From assembly GCF_004295665.1 (NCBI RefSeq), contig NZ_CP034759.1, positions 1,674,001 through 1,738,000 of the forward strand: DNA of 64,000 nt, read 5' to 3'. Origin of the DNA: Litorilituus sediminis (lineage in GTDB: Bacteria; Pseudomonadota; Gammaproteobacteria; Enterobacterales; Alteromonadaceae). This document shows, piece by piece, positions 9,729 through 20,700 of the stretch (positions within the stretch are counted from its first letter, which is position 1; the number at the start of each line of letters is the position of its first letter). Position numbers and translations under genes: made by a program. Under the pieces are notes generated by a model. It was not told where the DNA came from and made no database searches. It saw nothing but the letters and a program-made list of their open reading frames with translations.

Positions 9729-10474
9729 TACGCTGCTACTCCTTCGTCTGAGCCAATTAATTTGACAAATGCTTCTTCTAGGTGAGTTTCGCCTGCTAAT
9801 TCACACAGCTCTGCTGGTGTGCCTTGTGCTGCAAGCTTGCCATTAGCAACAATAATCACGCGATCACACAAGGCGGCAACTTCCTGCATTACATGCGACG
9901 AAAATAAAATACAGTGACCTTTGGCTTTGAATTTTGCCAAGTGATTTCGAAGTATGCGGGTGCTCATAACATCTAAACCGCGAGTTGGCTCGTCAAGCAC
10001 AAAGTTCTGTGGTTGATGCACTAAAGATTGCGCTAAAGTCACCTTCATACGTTGACCTTGAGAAAAACCAACGGTTTTACGGTGCGCTAAATCTTCTAAG
10101 TCTAAATCTTTGATCACCTGCTCAATTGCCGCCTTCTTACTCGCGCCTGTCATACCATGTATACTGGCAAAATAATCTATTTGTTCATAAGCAGTTAATC
10201 TTTCATATAAACCAAACTTATCAGGAAAAATGCCTAAGTTTGCTCGTGCTGCCAATGGGTTTTCAGTCACTTTAATACCATCAATAGTCGCATAGCCTTC
10301 ATCAGCAGAAAGTAAGCCGTAAAGCGTACGTAAACAGGTAGTTTTACCAGCGCCATTTGGCCCTAAAATCCCGGTAATTTCGCCATCTTTGGCGGTAAAA
10401 GATAAACCATCAAGTGCTTTAACTGTGTTCTTTTTATCAACAAAGCTTTTATGTAAATTATTTACTTCTATCAT
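9728..10474 (-). CDS. ABC transporter ATP-binding protein (NatA-like)
   Basis: 248 residues. Walker A GPNGAGKTT near residue 38, signature FSQGQRMKVTLAQSL, Walker B NFVLDEPTRGLD and the switch histidine in LFSSHVMQEV are all intact. It energises the adjacent NatB-like permease. It follows the S33 peptidase gene by 17 bases, so all five genes from 11934 to 7283 are likely one transcript. Confidence 0.93.
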   Translation of the reverse strand: MIEVNNLHKSFVDKKNTVKALDGLSFTAKDGEITGILGPNGAGKTTCLRTLYGLLSADEGYATIDGIKVTENPLAARANLGIFPDKFGLYERLTAYEQIDYFASIHGMTGASKKAAIEQVIKDLDLEDLAHRKTVGFSQGQRMKVTLAQSLVHQPQNFVLDEPTRGLDVMSTRILRNHLAKFKAKGHCILFSSHVMQEVAALCDRVIIVANGKLAAQGTPAELCELAGETHLEEAFVKLIGSDEGVAA

Positions 10475-10491
10475 TTTTATTTTCCTTAACT

Positions 10492-11934
10492 TTATTGAAT
10501 ACCGTTTACACTGGTCATAAAACTCTCTTCTGGCACATCATCAAGACATGACTCATCGAGTGCTTTAGGATCGCGACTGGTTAAAAACTCATTAATAATA
10601 TCGCTAGCACAGGTACTCATAGCGACAGTATGGGAAGCATTTTTAACAACAATATGATGGCTATTAGGCAACGTTTTAGCCGAATAATCACCATTACTTG
10701 GCGGTGTTACTGGGTCTAAATCGCCGGATAATATAAGCGTTGGTACATTGGCTGTTACGCTTTGATAGAACTCCTGACTTGGACGATAGCTAGGGAATAA
10801 TGGACAAATAACATCCCAGGCAAGGTGGCTGGTTTTACCATCAAAATTATTATCAGCATCCGCTTGACGCATTTGCTCACTAACCCTTGGTATATCTTCA
10901 TTACAAACAATATTGAATAGCAAGCCGGTATAAACGATTTGCTCTCCTTCAGTGCGCGCAATCAAACCAATTAAAGGTTGATAGTTACCTAAATAGGCTT
11001 GGTGGATAACTAAAGGCACCATAGAGCGCCCTTCTACACCATACAGCTGAAAACGCAAATTACCGGTAAACTTAACTTCATCTAAGACAAATTTGCTCGG
11101 TGTACCTAAACGAGGATGTTGAATATCAATTGTTACTGGCTCTTTCGCTAAACGCGCTTTTACCGCTTGAAATTCTTGCGCTAGATTAGGAAAGGCTTGA
11201 TGACAAGACTCACTCTTTTGACAGTTTTCCAATAGTAATCTAAATGAACGTGCGCCACTTTGACCAAACATACCAATAGGTACTTCGATTGGGCCTACGC
11301 TGTCTAATACGGCAGTATCAAGTGACTCAGGAAACATGCGCATGTAAACAAGGCCAGCTCGCGTTCCATAAGAGCCACCATAAATATTGACTTTTTTATG
11401 GCCTAAGGCTTTACGCACCTCATCAAAGTCTCGTATGGCATTTTCAGAATTAAACTGGCTTATATCGCCTTTAAACTGGGCAATGCAGTTTTTAACATCT
11501 TGTTCGTTGATCTCTGATGCTATTACTGCATAAACACTTTCTTCATCCTCTAAATCACAAGATAAAGCGCTACTTTCGCCCGTACCTCGTTGATCGACCA
11601 AAATAATATCGCGAGTTTTTCTCACTTCACTAAAAATACGATTTAAGCCAGTTGCTAGCTCAACCGCTGCTTGACCAGGCCCACCAGCCAAAAACATTAG
11701 CGGCGTTTTATATTCACTATTATCAATTGCTGGTAGCACAGCAAAGTTAATAGATATTTTCGCACCATCGTGCTGTTGATAATTCTCTGGCACAACTAAC
11801 TTGCCACATTTAACTTGTGAGCGAATCTCACCTAAATGGCAATTTTCTATGGTTAAGTTGCTATTTTCTGCCGAACTAGCGGCTGATACTGATAACAAAG
11901 TAACAGTGAACAGCGCTTTCCACATTATTTTCAT
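10492..11934 (-). CDS. Exported alpha/beta-hydrolase, S33 tripeptidyl-aminopeptidase-like
   Basis: 480 residues from the chosen ATG at 11934, which has AAGGAAG eight bases upstream; the frame extends 15 codons further but without a site. A signal peptide (MKIMWKALFTVTLLSVSAASSA) is followed by an alpha/beta-hydrolase fold: oxyanion GGPGQ, VDQRGTGES, nucleophile elbow GGSYGTR, acid in SGDLDPVTPP and catalytic His in NASHTVAM. Several Cys pairs suggest a periplasmic oxidised protein, and the C-terminal third matches the TAP-like domain. It probably releases residues or tripeptides from peptide N-termini. Leading position before an ABC exporter and a sigma factor is unusual. Confidence 0.85.
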   Translation of the reverse strand: MKIMWKALFTVTLLSVSAASSAENSNLTIENCHLGEIRSQVKCGKLVVPENYQQHDGAKISINFAVLPAIDNSEYKTPLMFLAGGPGQAAVELATGLNRIFSEVRKTRDIILVDQRGTGESSALSCDLEDEESVYAVIASEINEQDVKNCIAQFKGDISQFNSENAIRDFDEVRKALGHKKVNIYGGSYGTRAGLVYMRMFPESLDTAVLDSVGPIEVPIGMFGQSGARSFRLLLENCQKSESCHQAFPNLAQEFQAVKARLAKEPVTIDIQHPRLGTPSKFVLDEVKFTGNLRFQLYGVEGRSMVPLVIHQAYLGNYQPLIGLIARTEGEQIVYTGLLFNIVCNEDIPRVSEQMRQADADNNFDGKTSHLAWDVICPLFPSYRPSQEFYQSVTANVPTLILSGDLDPVTPPSNGDYSAKTLPNSHHIVVKNASHTVAMSTCASDIINEFLTSRDPKALDESCLDDVPEESFMTSVNGIQ

Positions 11935-12226
11935 ATTAAGCTTCCTTTTTAAATCTCCCCTACTTAGTCTTGAACTCAATTGATTTATTACACAAAAAAT
12001 TAAAAATAATTTAAATCTAACTCAAGCCATTGAATAAAAATCAAAAAATATACAACTTCTTGGTCAACTCCCCTATTAAAATGAAGAATTATGAGCAAGC
12101 AATTGTTAGTAATCCTTTTTATTTGGCAAATTGAAATAAAATTTTTAACATTTACCATTCCCAAATGCGTCATTTCCAGATATGGTTTAGGTATAGAGTT
12201 TTTTATATCAGTATTGGAGACGTTTG

Positions 12227-12445
12227 ATGGAATTAAACCAATGGGTAGATGAGTTATTTGAAGTGTTTGATGAAGATAAGGATGGCGTTATTAATCGTAG
12301 CGAATTTGTTGAGCTAATCGATGTGTTATTACAAGATAAAGGCATTCGCATGTGTGAAACCATCTTTAACCGCTTTGATAAAGACCATACTAATTCTATT
12401 TCAAAAGACGAACTTAAAGAAATGGTGATAGAGCTCGCTCTTTAA
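12227..12445 (+). CDS. Small EF-hand calcium-binding protein
   Basis: 72 residues from ATG 12227 with TTGGAGA upstream; a TTG codon one position earlier is not needed. Two canonical EF-hand loops are complete: residues 15-26 (DEDKDGVINRSE) and 51-62 (DKDHTNSISKDE), each with acidic positions 1, 3 and 12 and Ile at position 8. There is no signal peptide, so it is cytoplasmic. It is probably a calmodulin-like calcium sensor or buffer. It is flanked by unrelated genes and appears monocistronic. Confidence 0.85.
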   Translation: MELNQWVDELFEVFDEDKDGVINRSEFVELIDVLLQDKGIRMCETIFNRFDKDHTNSISKDELKEMVIELAL

Positions 12446-12733
12446 GCCCTTTTCTCCCTCAAAATCTAGCGGTTTAGTTATGTGTCTTGCTAAGCTTATG
12501 ACATATGGCCTACTGCTAGTGATTGCTGCGCCAATCACTTCCCTTATTCCCCCTAAGTAAGCTTTTCACTTTTAGCTTCAGCTCAAATTAAGCTGAACAT
12601 GCACTAAACGTACATATATACCAACCAAATTGCATAAGATACCAAGCTTTCTGCAAGTAATTTTAAATATCACTACTAGCGACACAATGAACAGTGTACA
12701 CTTGTACGCTGAATTTTGTATTTGGGCACATAC

Positions 12734-13378
12734 ATGCAGCCAACAATTGCCAGTTATTGTAAAAAAGAAGAAAGAGCCAATGCTATCAGCCATGGCATAG
12801 GTGCTTTATTAAGCTGCATTGCTTTATACTTCCTGCTAATACAAGCAAGCTTACAAGCAAATAAACAAAGCATTTATTTCACTGCCTATACTATTTATGG
12901 TGTGAGCTTAATTACGCTATTTCTAGCATCAACCTGCTATCATGCAATCCATCATCCAAAGGCTAAGCAGCTGTTTAAGCTATTAGATCACTGCGCCATA
13001 TACCTGCTAATAGCGGGCACTTATACACCACTACTACTGATAACACTTGCTGGTTCACTAGGCTATGGCTTATTTGTATTAATTTGGTCTATTGCCTTAG
13101 CTGGTATCGTTTTTAAAATCAAGCTTGGTAACCGCTACAAAAAGATCTCTTTAGCAACTTACCTAGGTATGGGCTTTATCTCTTTCGCTATTCTTGGCAA
13201 ATTATCTGAAGCCTTGCCTAGCACAGCTATTGTGCTACTTGCGCTTGGCGGATTAATTTATTGTCTGGGCGTATTATTTTATGTGCAAAAGCACATTCGT
13301 TACACACATGCTATATGGCACCTATTTGTGCTTGCTGCGGCTATGTGTCACTTTTATATGATTTATTTATATGTGTAG
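12734..13378 (+). CDS. Hemolysin III / TrhA family seven-helix membrane protein
   Basis: 214 residues from ATG 12734; an upstream TTG in the same frame is less likely. Seven hydrophobic helices carry the PAQR/HlyIII signature: SHGIGA near the start, STCYHAIHH, DHCAIYLLIAGTYTP, and HAIWHLFVLAAAMCHF at the end, supplying Ser, Asp and three His for the metal site. Family members (TrhA in E. coli, yqfA) maintain membrane energetics and fluidity. The name hemolysin is historical. Confidence 0.88.
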   Translation: MQPTIASYCKKEERANAISHGIGALLSCIALYFLLIQASLQANKQSIYFTAYTIYGVSLITLFLASTCYHAIHHPKAKQLFKLLDHCAIYLLIAGTYTPLLLITLAGSLGYGLFVLIWSIALAGIVFKIKLGNRYKKISLATYLGMGFISFAILGKLSEALPSTAIVLLALGGLIYCLGVLFYVQKHIRYTHAIWHLFVLAAAMCHFYMIYLYV

Positions 13379-13516
13379 CTTAGAGCTTAGAGCTTAGCTA
13401 TTAATGAGCTACACAATGTTAATGTATAGCAGTTTTCCATTATCGGTATGATCTAACACAAAGCATAGTACGAACAAATAAGCGAAGATAAGCTTTTTGT
13501 ATTATTCTTCTTTACT

Positions 13517-14485
13517 ATGAAAGCAATACCTCAATATGCCATGGGTCTTCCAGAAGGCCACCCAGTTAAAGTATTTTTCCAAGAAAACGCCTTGATCCGC
13601 GCGTTACTGCAACAGCTTAATGAAGTCGATATCAATAGTGACTTTGAAACCTTCTTTAATATATTTAATCAACTAGCCACAGTAGAAAAGCGCTTTGCTC
13701 GCAAAGAAAATCAATTATTTCCCTACCTAGAAAAATACGGTTGGACAGGCCCTAGCCAAGGCATGTGGGCTTTTCATGACAAAATAAGAGATCAGTTTAG
13801 AACAATACGTGATTACATCGAACAAAAAGATTTTTTCCATATCGATAGCGCTTTATATTCATTGTCTGAAGATCTACAAGGGTTAATGCATATTGAAGTA
13901 GTGCGACTCTTTCCTAATGCCTTAGAGCTATTATCAGAAGATGATTGGCAAGAAATGCGAGCTAGCGATGAGGAAATTGGCTGGATGCTTTCTGAAGCGC
14001 CAACACCTTACCCACCACAAGATGATACACACCCAGGAGAAGAGAGACGCAAAAAGAGACTACCATTCTCTACCGACGATCGTATTCGCTTAAATGAAGG
14101 TTTTATGACAGGTGAGCAGTTGAACCTTATGCTGCAATTTATGCCTGTTGACCTAACCTATGTAGACGAAAATGATAGAGTGGTATTCTATAACCGCGGT
14201 GAAAACCGTGTCTTCCCTCGTTCTGCCGGCATTATTGGCAGAGAAGTAAAATTTTGTCACCCGCCAAAATCAGTTGATACTGTGCTAGAAATTCTACAAG
14301 CCTTTAAGCAAGGTAGCCAAGATACAGCAGAGTTTTGGATTGATTATAGAGAACGTAAAATTCATATACGTTATTTTGCTATTCGTGATATTGAAGGCAC
14401 ATATAAAGGTGTAATTGAAATGTCTCAAGATATTACCGATATACGCAAAATTGAAGGACAAAAGCGCTTACTTGATTGGCAATAA
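13517..14485 (+). CDS. Hemerythrin-like domain plus PAS domain sensor (DUF438-type)
   Basis: 322 residues, no signal or membrane segment. Residues 10-150 form a four-helix HHE/hemerythrin-like bundle with candidate iron ligands in LPEGHPV, ARKENQLFPYLE, MWAFHDKIRD and LMHIEVVRLFP. Residues 200-320 are a PAS/PAC domain (LTYVDENDRVVFYNRG ... IEGTYKGVIEMSQDIT). This architecture suggests an O2, NO or redox sensor. No output domain is present, so it must act through a partner. An isolated gene, convergent with the receptor gene downstream. Confidence 0.82.
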   Translation: MKAIPQYAMGLPEGHPVKVFFQENALIRALLQQLNEVDINSDFETFFNIFNQLATVEKRFARKENQLFPYLEKYGWTGPSQGMWAFHDKIRDQFRTIRDYIEQKDFFHIDSALYSLSEDLQGLMHIEVVRLFPNALELLSEDDWQEMRASDEEIGWMLSEAPTPYPPQDDTHPGEERRKKRLPFSTDDRIRLNEGFMTGEQLNLMLQFMPVDLTYVDENDRVVFYNRGENRVFPRSAGIIGREVKFCHPPKSVDTVLEILQAFKQGSQDTAEFWIDYRERKIHIRYFAIRDIEGTYKGVIEMSQDITDIRKIEGQKRLLDWQ

Positions 14486-14561
14486 TTATATTGCAATATT
14501 TAAACAACTCCCTACTTGAACTAGCCAAAATAACTTAGCTATTATTTAACGAAATAAATAC

Positions 14562-14591
14562 AAAAAACCCACCACATTACTGTGGTGGGCT
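14562..14591 (-). terminator. Terminator after the 14.6-17.4 kb TonB receptor
   Basis: Stem CCCACCACA / TGTGGTGGG with a four-base loop, followed on the minus strand by TTTTTTG. It lies 50 bases beyond the receptor stop and also blocks the plus-strand PAS gene from the other side. Confidence 0.85.
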
Positions 14592-14641
14592 AAACATGAA
14601 CTTACTCAAAGAAACCTCTTTAAGTAATTTATAACGACAAA

Positions 14642-17437
14642 TTAAAACTCTTTCTTAACACCCATGTAGAAGAACCTACCACGGAATGAATACAAGTTAT
14701 CATCTGTAGAAGTAACACCTTTATCTAAATAAGGCGGTTCTTTATCAAATACGTTTTGAATACCAAAATGAACATCGGTTCCAATTGAGTCAATGAAGTA
14801 ACCCACTTGCATATTATGAATAAAAGTTGCATCCATGATATCTTCTTTTTCTACATCACCCACCTTATAGGTACGAGTCTTATAAATAACTTTATCGGCG
14901 TCATTTGGATCTGTATCTGCGACAAGCACTTTAAGATCACTGTTATAGTTGAAGTCCCAAGTTGCACGAAAGTTACCCATACTCCAATCAAGTTGCATTG
15001 CCGCTTTCCACTCAGGAATACTACCAAATGCAGCATCATAAGTACCTACGATATCTCTAAACGGTGTATCACTGGTATCCTGAACTTCAAAGGAATCCAT
15101 TAAGGTAGTATCTAAGTTGATACGCCACTCACCAATATCTGTCTCTAATACATAATTTGCATTAAAATCGAAACCAGATAAGTTGCGCGCGGCAATATTA
15201 TTTGCTGGCGCAATGACTGTTTGAATATAGCCAGTACCATTATTACTACGTAATACATCACCTGCATATTCGGGGTTACCAGCAAGGTTTTGATCAATAA
15301 CATAATCGGTGCTGGCAAAAACGACATTGGTTTGCTCGATATCGAAGTAATCTAAAGTAAACGATAAGTTATCAAGCGGCTCCACCACTAAACCTAACGT
15401 CATATTCTCTGCTTCTTCAGGTTTTAAGTCTGGGTTACCACCACCGATCACATCAAAACTTTGAATGGCGTTTTGGCTATATTGTGGATCTAACCCTAAG
15501 GCAACACACCTAGGGTCTGAAGAGCTAAAATTAGCTTCGTTATTAGGATTACACGGATCGTATAAATTAGTGGTAAGTGATGACGTACGCCCTTGGTACA
15601 TTTGCGCCATAGTAGGTGCTCTAAAACCAGTACTATAACTTGCACGAAGTTTTAGCATATCAAGTGGTTGATAAATAACACCAAACTTAGGATTAGTGGT
15701 GCTTTCATCAATATCGCTATAATCACTATAACGAACTGCAGCTTCTACTTCTAAGCTATCAAGTACCGGAATTGCTAATTCTAAATACAGCTCAGTAATT
15801 TCTCGTACAGGTGAAATAACTGGTGTACTAGACTCCCCCCAAGATACATCAAAGGTAGCTGTACGTTGTGCTTGATCAACTTCCATTGAAAGCTGATCTT
15901 CACGATACTCAATACCAGATGAGAACATTAAGTCACCCGCTGGCATAGATACGATAGGACCTGAAATATGCGCCTGCATAAACATCAAATCATTTTTATT
16001 AGTTACTACAGGTGCTGTTGTGTTGATAAAATCAAGCATTTCAGTAGTAATTGAGCCTTCAGGACCAAATACATTTAGTGCTACACAAGTTGGATCTGCT
16101 TCTGTTTCACACTCATCTGATAAGGCACGCTCAATTTGATTAATTGACGGCTGTGCACCACCACGGCTAATTAGCTCTGCAGACTGGCTTGAGAAGTTAA
16201 CTTCCCAATCATACTCTTCAAAAATGGTACCTTGTAAGCCTAAGGTATAGCGCTTGATATTATTATCTGTTTTATAAATGCGTGGGCCATATTCGCTAAA
16301 ACGACGCGTTACGTTACCGGCAATACCAAATGGGTTATATTTTTGATTTGGACCTACACCAAAGTTATTTCCGTCTGCATCAGGGTAACGTTTAAAGGCA
16401 TTTGGTGTATCTACGTTATCACCATACCAACCTGTATCTGTACCTGGAGGCGCTTGATTACCTTGCACAAAGCCATCATGGAAAGAAAGCTCGGTAAAAA
16501 AGATAACATCATCACTTAATTCATAATCAGCAGTTACAAAAACACTGTTAGTTTTGTTATCGTTTGCACCTGATTGTGCAGCACGATAGTTATAGCCCAT
16601 TTCATCATAGTCAAATAAAACAACTTGCGAAGGGTTACTTGCATCAGGAACGGTCCAAGTTTTACCATCTGTTCCATCTAAGCCAAAACCTGATAAACGC
16701 GAAAATGGTGTTGTACCAGAGCTAACATCTGTACCGCCCATATATTCGCGATCTGTATCGCGGGTCATATAACGGTCTTTTTCTTCCCAACCGTCATTGT
16801 TACTACTCGAAGCAGCAATCATGACACTACCTTTATCAGTACTAAAGCCCATCACTAGACCAACTTCACGTTCTTCAGCATCGCCTTCTGAAGACTGACC
16901 ATAGCGAGCATTCACTTCAAAGCCTTCATAATTGCGCTTAGTAATAATGTTTACTACACCAGCAATCGCATCTGAGCCATAAATTGCAGAAGCGCCATCT
17001 TTTAGTACTTCAATTTGCGCGATTGCTTCAAATGGCACTGTTGATAAATCGACTAAGCCATCTTCGTCTGAACCAACCATACGGCGGCCGTTTAATAAGA
17101 TAAGAGTATTCGTTGCTTCAATACCACGTAAAGTGGCAGTTTGAATATTGTTAGCACCAGAACTACTTTGGTTATTAGCACTCGCACCTGTTATTGCAGG
17201 CAAACGACGTAGCGCTGTACTAACATCTGTAATTCCTAGCTTAGTCATCTGTGCTTTCGATACCACAGTAATTGGCGAGGTTGAGGCAACTTCTGCACGC
17301 GCAATACGCGAACCTGTTACCATAATTTTTTCAACTTCCGCTTCTTCTGCAGCAAAAGCAGGAGTAGCAAAGCCCGTTGCCATGGATAACATAGCAGCAG
17401 ACAAAGCAGAAAGTTTAAAAGTCTGATTATTTCTCAT
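14642..17437 (-). CDS. TonB-dependent outer-membrane receptor
   Basis: 931 residues from ATG 17437, which has AAGGAATT seven bases upstream; the frame opens 15 codons earlier without a site. A signal peptide ending AFA-AEE is followed by the TonB box region EKIMVTGSRI and the plug (LGITDVSTALRRLPA, LRGIEATNTLILLNGRR, EVLKDGASAIYGSDAIAGVVNI), then a 22-strand-type barrel ending in Phe (GVKKEF). The substrate cannot be read from sequence; plugs of this type are common in marine peptide or glycan importers. A near-match to the local GntR palindrome lies about 100 bases upstream. Confidence 0.93.
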   Translation of the reverse strand: MRNNQTFKLSALSAAMLSMATGFATPAFAAEEAEVEKIMVTGSRIARAEVASTSPITVVSKAQMTKLGITDVSTALRRLPAITGASANNQSSSGANNIQTATLRGIEATNTLILLNGRRMVGSDEDGLVDLSTVPFEAIAQIEVLKDGASAIYGSDAIAGVVNIITKRNYEGFEVNARYGQSSEGDAEEREVGLVMGFSTDKGSVMIAASSSNNDGWEEKDRYMTRDTDREYMGGTDVSSGTTPFSRLSGFGLDGTDGKTWTVPDASNPSQVVLFDYDEMGYNYRAAQSGANDNKTNSVFVTADYELSDDVIFFTELSFHDGFVQGNQAPPGTDTGWYGDNVDTPNAFKRYPDADGNNFGVGPNQKYNPFGIAGNVTRRFSEYGPRIYKTDNNIKRYTLGLQGTIFEEYDWEVNFSSQSAELISRGGAQPSINQIERALSDECETEADPTCVALNVFGPEGSITTEMLDFINTTAPVVTNKNDLMFMQAHISGPIVSMPAGDLMFSSGIEYREDQLSMEVDQAQRTATFDVSWGESSTPVISPVREITELYLELAIPVLDSLEVEAAVRYSDYSDIDESTTNPKFGVIYQPLDMLKLRASYSTGFRAPTMAQMYQGRTSSLTTNLYDPCNPNNEANFSSSDPRCVALGLDPQYSQNAIQSFDVIGGGNPDLKPEEAENMTLGLVVEPLDNLSFTLDYFDIEQTNVVFASTDYVIDQNLAGNPEYAGDVLRSNNGTGYIQTVIAPANNIAARNLSGFDFNANYVLETDIGEWRINLDTTLMDSFEVQDTSDTPFRDIVGTYDAAFGSIPEWKAAMQLDWSMGNFRATWDFNYNSDLKVLVADTDPNDADKVIYKTRTYKVGDVEKEDIMDATFIHNMQVGYFIDSIGTDVHFGIQNVFDKEPPYLDKGVTSTDDNLYSFRGRFFYMGVKKEF

Positions 17438-17534
17438 TGTAATTCCTTGTTGTGTTTTGTTGTTGTAATTATTGTTATGCATCCATACTGCAATAGCTTA
17501 ACTAAGCTAATACGACCAACTTAGTAACAACCAA

Positions 17535-17546
17535 ATTGAATACAAT
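17535..17546. promoter_or_regulatory. Candidate GntR operator, one mismatch
   Basis: ATTGAATACAAT differs by one base from the perfect palindrome ATTGTATACAAT found at 20918-20929 and 27319-27330. It lies 98-109 bases upstream of the receptor start. A second GTATAC core follows eight bases away (17554-17559, in TATGTATACTATA). Confidence 0.5.
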
Positions 17547-17705
17547 ATAATATGTATACTATACAGAGATTGTCATTTCAATAACATTTAATAACTTACT
17601 ACTAAGGTTTTCGCAGATAGTTATTAGAACTCTTAGCCTAGTTGGTCATACTAATCTCAATGAACTAACGTTGTTTTATCGTGTAATGACAAATTCAAAG
17701 CACAA

Positions 17706-17736
17706 AAAAACCGCGGCTTTAAAAGTCGCGGTTTTT
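17706..17736 (-). terminator. Terminator after the 17.8-20.8 kb TonB receptor
   Basis: AAAAACCGCGGCTTT pairs with AAAGTCGCGGTTTTT (one G-T pair). A seven-base T run follows on the minus strand. It lies 26 bases after the receptor stop. Confidence 0.88.
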
Positions 17737-17761
17737 AATATTTCTAAAAAGTTAACTTATC

Positions 17762-20700
17762 TTAGAAATCATATCGAGCTGTGAATAAGAAGCTACGAGG
17801 AGCTTGGTAACTAGTTGGATTACCATAGTTTGGATCTTTCAAACCAATTGTCTTATCAAACTCTGTCATATCGTTGTATGTTGTAGCAGTGTTAGAATCA
17901 AGTACGTTAAATACTTTAGCTGATAACAATACTTCACCATAACCTACATCAATACGGTAGTTAACACTCATATCTAAGCTAGTAATCCAATCACCATGAC
18001 CACCAGCGCCACGAGGAGACGGTTCACCATTAGTGTAGAAGTTTTCTCTATCCCAATCTTCACACCAAGTAACATCTTTCTCAGGAGCACAAGAACCAGC
18101 ATCTGTTGGATGGTAACCTAAAATGTTACGAGCACGACCTTCTTGAGCGAAGAATACTAAACCAACATTTAAGTTATCAGTAATATCGTAACCACCGAAA
18201 ACTTTAAACTTATGAGGAATATCATTTGATGTTCTACCGTAAGAGTAATCGGTAAACTCAGGGCTATCAAATGAGCCAGACCAACCTGGATCCGCTTGAG
18301 AGTGAGTACCACTTACTAAACCTTCAGTGTTACCTTCAGATTTAGAGTATGTGTAAGACGCTTGTAACGTTGAATTTTCTGTAGGCTTACCTTCAAGAGT
18401 AAACTCTAACGCCTGATATGTTCTTTCCGCTTTTGGTAAACCGATATAGTCAGCAGACCAAGTTACGCCTTCACCACCTGAAATTACACCATCTTCATTT
18501 TGGTCATATGCTAAGTGAACTGGAGAACCTGGGTTAATGACAATACCAACCCAAGAACTACTAATATCCCAATTAGGATCTAACTTAGCAGCTTCCTCTG
18601 GATTTTGCTCCATCCACTTAGTTAACGTGTACTTCATGTTGGTATCTTCAATTGAAGAAATTAGGTCTTGATAAAGGTATCTAGCACCAACAATCCAGTT
18701 TTCATTTAGCTCATGAGTAACAGACACTGAGATTTCATCGCTGTACATAGGATCTAAATCAGCATCAACTAAAGTCTCATGTGGCTGAGTAAATGTACCA
18801 TCACCATAGTTAAGTAGGTACATTGATTCAGGGTTAACTGGTAGGTAATCTGCACCAATTGAATCAAATGTGGCGTAATCGTATTGGTTAGTTTCACCTA
18901 ATGTCATACGAACACTTGTATTTGGTGAAATAGGCATATAATAACGACCGTAGTTAACAGACACTTTAGTGACACCTTCACCACCAACATCCCAAATAGC
19001 ACCTAAGCGAGGAGCCCATTGGTTGTCCATTTCTGCGTAAGTATCACCTTCACCTGTTTTAGATTCAAAGGCACTGTTACGTAAACCGATGTTTAAAGTA
19101 ACTTCATCTGTTACGTTCCAAGTATCTTGGATATAGAATGCGCGATTAACTGACTCTGCAGTACCTACACGATCATAACGACGTGCACGGAAGTAGTCAT
19201 CACCAGCCGCAATACCTTCAGCAGGGCCCTGACCCAACTTAGCACGCTCACCATTGATCCAATCTAGAGTACCTTGACTCATAATACGGTATTCGTATTC
19301 TCTGCCGTCACCTGCGTATTCAATGTTATCAGAAGTTTCTACCACTTCTTGGCTATAACCAAAACGAATGGTGTGGTCACCGATTTCCCAATCTAAGTCA
19401 ACACGAAACTGTGTACGTTGGTCATCACGTAATTCATTTCTGTATGTACCAACCCAGTCACCCATTTTATCCCAGCCCCAAGCGTCGCGACGATCCCAAA
19501 TAGGCGTCATATCGGCAGTTGGGTTAATTGAGTTAGATGTTTGCTCTGTTACACCATAAATAGCACTTAATGTGATCTCATCAGTAATGATACCGTCGTA
19601 GTTAACAGACCACATTGAACCACCCCAAGTAGATTTTTCAGGATCTGATAAAGCACCTGATGGGCCTGTTCTAAAATAGTAATCCTTTTCCCACTCATTA
19701 TTTAGCGCAGTAATACCTAAGCTATGTTCATCATTAATAAACCAATCAACTTTAGCTAGCCAGTAATCAGCTTCTTCATCTTGATAAGAGTAACGTCTTT
19801 CGCTAAGTTCAGCTTTCTCGTTAGCATAGTCATCATCAATTTTTTGTGGGTTAAAAATACCGTAAAAGAATAATGTATCTTCAATAATGGCACCACTAGC
19901 GTAGATGTTATAACGTATTTCTTCATATGAAGAATCACCATTATTATCGATCATAATAGGATCAAATGGGTAGTTACCATTCTCATCAGCTGTTGTGTCA
20001 TATCCCCAAGTATCAGGAGAAGTAGACGATAAACTGCTAGGAATGTAATCAACGGTTACACCAAATTTGAATTCATTGTCACCAGACTTTGAAACCAAAT
20101 CAGTAACACCACCAATAAACTGACCGTATTCAGCAGAAACACCACCAGTTACAACGTTAGTTTGCGCAATTGCTTCCCAAGGTAAATCAACATGACCTAA
20201 GCCTTTACGAATATCGGTAATATTAAGACCGTTTAAGAAGTAACCGTTTTCAGCAACAGAAGCACCGTTAAAAGATGCACCACGACCATAGTCATCATCT
20301 GGGTCAGCAGCAAGTGAAGAACCAGGAGCTAATAATGCAACTGACGTTAAGTCTTGACCTACAGGTAACTTAGCTAAGTCTTCAGCAGTCACAACTAATT
20401 GTGTAGTAGAGCTTTCAAAATCAACCATTTGCACCTTTGAACCTGTAACACTGATTCTTTCAAGGTCGCTGCTAGTGAACATAGCGATGTTGAATGATGC
20501 TTTTGTACCAGCTTTAACTGTTACTTTTTGCTCTTCTATTGTTTCATATCCGTTTTTAACAAAACGAATAGTGTAGTTACCGATAGGAAGTGCCTTCATA
20601 TTGAAGTTACCGTTACTATCTGTAACTGTAGAACGAACTAAACCTTTTGATTCATGCTTAATCTCTACCTGTACATTTTCAAGGCTAGAGCCTGATTCCA

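Larger units (their letters stand above)
17438..17761. other. Intergenic region between two TonB receptors
   Basis: No gene. It holds the receptor's promoter region with a GntR-like palindrome (17535-17546), a second GTATAC core (17554-17559), and the terminator of the following receptor (17706-17736). Confidence 0.6.

Noticed and set aside
14807..15103. 98-codon plus-strand frame opposite the TonB receptor
   Set aside because: It lies wholly within a well-supported receptor coding region, has no initiation signal, and resembles antisense reading of the barrel.
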